The notes beneath the pieces are model-generated. The model saw nothing but the letters and a program-made list of their open reading frames with translations. It ran no database searches and was not told the origin of the DNA. Source: Pseudomonadota bacterium (GTDB lineage: Bacteria > Pseudomonadota > Alphaproteobacteria > Rhizobiales > Beijerinckiaceae). From it: DNA of 17,400 bases. Within the stretch, counting starts at the first letter, position 1; every line of letters starts with the position of its first letter. The translations under genes were made by a program, and so were the position numbers. The stretch spans positions 1 to 17,400 of the forward strand of contig JAGWRL010000331.1 in assembly GCA_028876585.1 (NCBI GenBank). Direction: 5' to 3'. Below are positions 14,191-17,400 of this stretch, in pieces.

Positions 14191-15174
14191 ATGGCACCCG
14201 GTTCGACTCCTAGAACGGCTCTTGTCCTTGGCGCAGGTGGATTTATCGGCAGCCACTTGGTGCGGCGGTTAAAAGACGAAGGCGTCTGGGTGCGCGGAGT
14301 CGATCTTAAATATCCGGAATTCAATGAGACAGAGGCGGATGATTTCGCTATCGGCGATCTTCGGCGTCAGGATTTTTGTAACCTGATAGTTGATCGGCGG
14401 TTCGACGAGGTTTACCAGCTCGCCGCCGACATGGGCGGCGCTGGTTATATTTTCACGGGCGAGCATGACGCGGATGTCATGCATAATTCGGCGTCGATAA
14501 ACCTGAACATTGCGGACGTCTGCCACAAACGAAACATCAAGAAATTGTTCTATTCCTCTTCCGCTTGTATGTATCCCGCCTACAACCAGGAAGATGCAAA
14601 TAATCCAAAATGCTCCGAGGATTCGGCCTATCCCGCCGCGCCCGATAGCGAATATGGCTGGGAAAAGCTGTTTAGCGAGCGGCTCTATTTGGCCTTCCGG
14701 CGTAATTACGGCATGCAGACCCACGTTGCTCGCTATCATAATATTTTCGGGCCGCAGGGCACTTGGACTGGCGGCAAGGAGAAGGCGCCGGCGGCGATTT
14801 GCCGCAAGGTGGCAATGGCCAGGAGTGGGGACGCAATCGAAATATGGGGCGACGGCGAACAAACCCGCTCGTTTCTGTATATCGACGAATGTGTGGAAGG
14901 CAGCATCAGGCTGCTGCGTTCCGATTTCACCGGACCTGTGAACATCGGATCCGAAGAGATGGTCACTATCAACCAACTAGTTGATATGATAGCGGAAATT
15001 GCCGGCAAGCGCATTGAGAAGCGGCATGTTCCCGGCCCCCTCGGCGTGCGAGGCCGCAATTCCGACAACCGCTTGATCCGTGAGAAGCTACGTTGGGCGC
15101 CGCAATTGCGTCTTCGTGACGGACTTGAGGCAACGTACAAATGGGTCGAAACCCAAGTACACCGCAATCGGTAA
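14191..15174 (+). CDS. GDP-mannose 3,5-epimerase-like SDR enzyme
   Basis: 327 residues of extended short-chain dehydrogenase fold. The NAD-binding loop GAGGFIGSH is at 14-22. The protein is strikingly like plant GDP-D-mannose 3',5'-epimerase: AADMGGAGYI, SSSACMYPAY, YGWEK, RYHNIFGPQGTW, GGKEKAPAAICRK, WGDGEQTRSF, YIDECVEG, NIGSEEMV and PGPLGVRGRNSDN. From memory of Arabidopsis numbering, its catalytic residues (C145, Y174, K178, K217, R306) map to C126, Y155, K159, K198 and R287 with one constant offset of 19, so activity is very likely. The product would be GDP-L-galactose, and perhaps GDP-L-gulose, for a surface glycan. The ATG follows AGGAA with 4 nt spacing. Base composition is lower in G+C than the flanking TPR genes: 31-32 of 60 in two samples (14281-14340, 14461-14520) against 45 of 60 at 2041-2100. 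This suggests transfer. Confidence 0.92.
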   Translation: MAPGSTPRTALVLGAGGFIGSHLVRRLKDEGVWVRGVDLKYPEFNETEADDFAIGDLRRQDFCNLIVDRRFDEVYQLAADMGGAGYIFTGEHDADVMHNSASINLNIADVCHKRNIKKLFYSSSACMYPAYNQEDANNPKCSEDSAYPAAPDSEYGWEKLFSERLYLAFRRNYGMQTHVARYHNIFGPQGTWTGGKEKAPAAICRKVAMARSGDAIEIWGDGEQTRSFLYIDECVEGSIRLLRSDFTGPVNIGSEEMVTINQLVDMIAEIAGKRIEKRHVPGPLGVRGRNSDNRLIREKLRWAPQLRLRDGLEATYKWVETQVHRNR

Positions 15175-15184
15175 CAATATTTTC

Positions 15185-15204
15185 GGGCGCTCCAAGAGCG
15201 CGCC
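15185..15204 (+). terminator. Possible transcription terminator hairpin after the epimerase gene
   Basis: GCGCTC and GAGCGC pair around a 3-nt loop (15187-15201), extended by GG/CC across one bulged base. It lies 10 nt past the TAA at 15172. There is no U-tract after it on the plus strand, so an intrinsic terminator is not certain. Confidence 0.35.
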
Positions 15205-15383
15205 TGGGGGCGACGGCTGCGGCCCTACGAATTGACCATCGGCAAAATGAGACCCCGACGACTTTGGGGCGCGGTTGAGGCCTCGGTCGTTGCGTGATGA
15301 ATGCTCGTGGTTTAATTGTGCGGGCTTGAAGCTCGGTCGGGCTTTCGCAATGGTTCTAGGGAAGTACTTCCGGGGGGCGTCGA

Positions 15384-16553
15384 ATGAATGCGCAATACCT
15401 TGAGAATGAACGAAAATCGCTAGCCGCTATATGGAATGGCTGGCAGGGCGGCAATCCTGCTCTCGCCGACATCCAAATTTCTTGCCTGGCGCTTACTTAC
15501 TTGTTCGATTCCAAGCCGACGAGCATAGCCTCGATCGGCATTCCTGCACGGGAGGAGCTTCTCGCCGGAAACGCCATGATGGCTGGCTCCAATTCTTACG
15601 TAATTCTCGGCACGCAATCTTCGCGCGAGTATCGCTCACAGCTGAATGATTTGAACAATGTTCTCCTGGGCGCCGGCGCCGAACCCAAAACGCAGACCGC
15701 TGATCTCACCTTGGCCGGTTCTTGGCCGAAGCTTCTTCAGGCTATGGTGATAGGGGGAATTGGCGTTCTAGGCATGGACGCCGCTTGGGCGATTTCGGAA
15801 CCCAATTTCTGGAATACTTTAAAAGAATTTGTCGCCGCGTCAGGCGCTGCGGTGTATATTAGGGGTGCACTGGATTGGAAGCACGCGGGCGTCTCGATGG
15901 CGCTTCTTCGTTCGATGCCTGCAGATATCGGAATGGACTTTGTCGCGTCGACCCCATCCTCATTGTGGTTCGCGCCGGCCGGCGAATCGGCGGGCAAGTT
16001 GCGCCAATTGCTACGCACGTCCGGTATTGTGAGCGACCCGGCGGAGAGGGAGGACGACAAGGTCGCGTTTACGATCGAAAACACGTGGATGCCCGGATTG
16101 GTCGACGATTCCGGACGCGTCGCGCGAATGGTTATTCCCTGTAACCGTCCCGTCGCGCCCGACATATATTTTGCGACGGGCTGGTCTTCCGTCGAGTCGG
16201 ACGGCCGGTGGACCAATAGCGAGGACAAATCCCTGATCACGGTGCCACTTCCGGCGGAAGTTGAGACGGTTAACCGCGTGGCGATCACCGGTAATGCGTG
16301 GGTTTCCCCAACCGATACGGACCAAGTCGTCGAGTTTGGAGTCGGCTCCGGGTCGCAATCCCGCGTGACCCAAACTTTCAACGATGGGGGCGAAATTCTG
16401 ACCATTGCCTTGAAAGTCTCCCCCGTTGACATTTCCAACCGGCAGCTATCCCTATGGATCGGTGTGCGGAGCCCGGGTCGTCCTAGCGACCATGGCGCGT
16501 CGGACACTCGACTGTTGGGTTACAAAGTTCGGACAATCAGCGTGTTCGGCTAA
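15384..16553 (+). CDS. Hypothetical protein with C-terminal carbohydrate-binding-like beta domain
   Basis: 389 residues, not recognised as a whole. The last ~125 residues (from about FATGWSSVESDGRWT to LLGYKVRTISVFG) follow a pattern seen at the ends of polysaccharide-synthesis proteins: G-W-x-x-x-E-x-x-G-x-W-T, alternating strands, then D-x-R-x-L-G near the end. It is probably a jelly-roll that binds glycan. Residues ~40-260 look like an alpha/beta fold with methyltransferase-like spacing (ASIGIPAREELLAG ... AAVYIRGALDWKHAGVSMALL), but the glycine-rich SAM motif is absent, so this may be a degenerate or different Rossmann domain. There is no signal peptide or membrane span. The ATG at 15384 follows a GGGGGG ribosome site. 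It stands between the epimerase and a glycosyltransferase, which supports a role in surface glycan assembly or modification; the reaction is unknown. Confidence 0.8.
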   Translation: MNAQYLENERKSLAAIWNGWQGGNPALADIQISCLALTYLFDSKPTSIASIGIPAREELLAGNAMMAGSNSYVILGTQSSREYRSQLNDLNNVLLGAGAEPKTQTADLTLAGSWPKLLQAMVIGGIGVLGMDAAWAISEPNFWNTLKEFVAASGAAVYIRGALDWKHAGVSMALLRSMPADIGMDFVASTPSSLWFAPAGESAGKLRQLLRTSGIVSDPAEREDDKVAFTIENTWMPGLVDDSGRVARMVIPCNRPVAPDIYFATGWSSVESDGRWTNSEDKSLITVPLPAEVETVNRVAITGNAWVSPTDTDQVVEFGVGSGSQSRVTQTFNDGGEILTIALKVSPVDISNRQLSLWIGVRSPGRPSDHGASDTRLLGYKVRTISVFG

Positions 16554-16628
16554 ATGCGACGGCGCAGCTTTTCCCGGCCGTCGCTGCGGCGTTTGCCTCG
16601 ATAAGCCGGGATCGTAGATTCGCTCCGA

Positions 16629-16648
16629 CGTCTGATGCGCCTCAGACG
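16629..16648. repeat. Inverted repeat upstream of the last glycosyltransferase gene
   Basis: CGTCTGA and TCAGACG form a 7-bp perfect stem with a 6-nt loop, 34 nt before the ATG at 16682. There is no U-tract. It lies where an operator or leader hairpin of the next gene would be expected. A longer-range pair TCCCGGC/GCCGGGA (16572-16578 and 16605-16611) lies just upstream and may mark the end of the previous transcript. Confidence 0.3.
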
Positions 16649-16681
16649 AAGGTTATATAGTTAGGCTTGTTAGAGGATTCG

Positions 16682-17400
16682 ATGAAAGTCATTGTGAATG
16701 CTTTGGGATACCAGGGCCAGAGCGGCGGCGCGGGAGGAGCCGGGGTTTTTTTACAGTATCTCGTCTCGCGGCTGGCGGAGAGCTGTAAAGTCGATGTCCT
16801 TGTGCCGCAAAATTCCAAGGCGTTTACCGTAAGGCCGCGCGACGTTCGCTTCCTTGAACTGCCCTATCTCACTGGCGGCACCCTGATGCATTTGCGGGAC
16901 GGGCCGACCGTGGTGCTGGATCCGTTCGGAAGCCTGCCGTGCGATGACTTCCCCGACGAATTGGGGCTGTGCGTAATCATTCACGACTTGATGCACCTTG
17001 AACAACCGTATTATTTCGTCGCCTCCGAGAAAGAAGAAAGATCGGTCGGATTCGCGCGTGGGTTGCAGCGTGCGGACTCCGTAATCGTGTTTTCGGCCGA
17101 CCAGGCGCGTGCGGTGCGGCGGTTCTTCCCCGGCGCGCGACCCGTCGTGATCCCGCATCTGCCCTATTTGACGCTGCAAGACGCCGAGCCACGGACCAAC
17201 TTGGCGACGCTTCCCGCTGAGCTCGACAATTACGTATTGTTTCCCGCGGTAAAATGGCCGCACAAGAATCACAAGACAGTCGTCGAGGCGTTCGACGCCT
17301 ACATTCGCCACACCGGCTCCGACTTGCAGCTCGTGATGTGCGGGGGCGCCTGCGCCGAAAGCCGCTTCAGCTACCTGCCGGCGCTAGATGGACTTAGCCC
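16682..17400 (+). CDS. GT4 family glycosyltransferase, 3' truncated by window
   Basis: The frame is open from ATG 16682 to the window end (239 codons and 2 nt) with no stop, so the C-terminal part is missing. It opens MKVIVNALGYQGQSGGAGGAGVFLQYL, the N-terminal Rossmann strand and glycine-rich loop of GT-B enzymes. CVIIHDLMHLEQPYYF gives the typical H-D-L block, DSVIVFSADQARAVRRFF the linker helix region, and VLFPAVKWPHKNHKTVVEAF the F-P-A-x-x-W-P-H-K-N-H signature at the start of the C-terminal half in GT4 enzymes (mannosyl- or similar transferases). AGAGGA lies 4 nt before the ATG. The donor-binding E-x7-E motif would fall beyond the edge. It is probably part of the same surface-glycan cluster as the epimerase, so GDP-sugar donors are plausible but not shown. 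Confidence 0.9.
   Translation, partial: MKVIVNALGYQGQSGGAGGAGVFLQYLVSRLAESCKVDVLVPQNSKAFTVRPRDVRFLELPYLTGGTLMHLRDGPTVVLDPFGSLPCDDFPDELGLCVIIHDLMHLEQPYYFVASEKEERSVGFARGLQRADSVIVFSADQARAVRRFFPGARPVVIPHLPYLTLQDAEPRTNLATLPAELDNYVLFPAVKWPHKNHKTVVEAFDAYIRHTGSDLQLVMCGGACAESRFSYLPALDGLS

Noticed and set aside
15175..15383. Possible decayed insertion-sequence end in the gap after the epimerase gene (around 15230-15320)
   Set aside because: The stretch with GACCATCGGCAAAATGAGAC looked vaguely like a transposon end, but no inverted partner, target duplication or transposase fragment was found. Apart from the hairpin at 15185-15204 the gap holds nothing I can name.

Overview
The window is a G+C-rich stretch of bacterial chromosome. 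Its codon use, compact gene spacing and protein families (Hint_2-type secreted protein, tail-collar proteins, ABC-F ATPase, several polysaccharide transferases) fit an alphaproteobacterium of the Hyphomicrobiales/Rhizobiales type. A methanotroph or methylotroph such as Methylocystis is one possibility, but this is inference from family content. I see no tRNA, rRNA, CRISPR array, intact insertion sequence or integrase. No gene-free stretch exceeds 300 bases.

Region 1 (1-1163) is housekeeping. It holds the C-terminal half of an ABC-F ATPase (cut by the window edge) and a convergent GNAT acetyltransferase.

Region 2 (1220-5465) is a compact module. A small DUF6916-like gene overlaps by 4 nt a large gene fusing OGT-like TPRs to a sulfotransferase. 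Convergent to it, with a 4-nt gap, lies an operon of three tandem tail-collar (MdpB-type) genes. DUF6916 and tail-collar proteins are known associates, so the module may be a non-phage surface or appendage system whose proteins are sulfated; this is a hypothesis.

Region 3 (5712-10778) begins with a 93-aa orphan. Next is a 1001-aa secreted-type protein with a propeller-like N-terminus, Ig/cadherin-like repeats, a Hint autoprocessing domain and a terminal GWA module. A GT4 glycosyltransferase follows and starts with another copy of the same module. The last two genes are in the same frame, separated by one TGA and one sense codon.

Region 4 (10962-17400) is surface-glycan biosynthesis. It has a 996-aa TPR protein fused to a DXD glycosyltransferase, with a near-identical 204-bp repeat inside the TPR part; a very plant-like GDP-mannose 3,5-epimerase with every expected catalytic residue; an orphan gene ending in a carbohydrate-binding-like beta domain; and the start of another GT4 glycosyltransferase.

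Taken together, regions 2-4 look like a cell-surface island. Nucleotide-sugar supply (epimerase), glycosyltransferases and a probable protein sulfotransferase sit beside candidate exported substrates (collar trio, Hint protein). Two different transferase chemistries are each fused to long TPR arrays, which suggests that proteins rather than only lipid-linked glycans are modified here.
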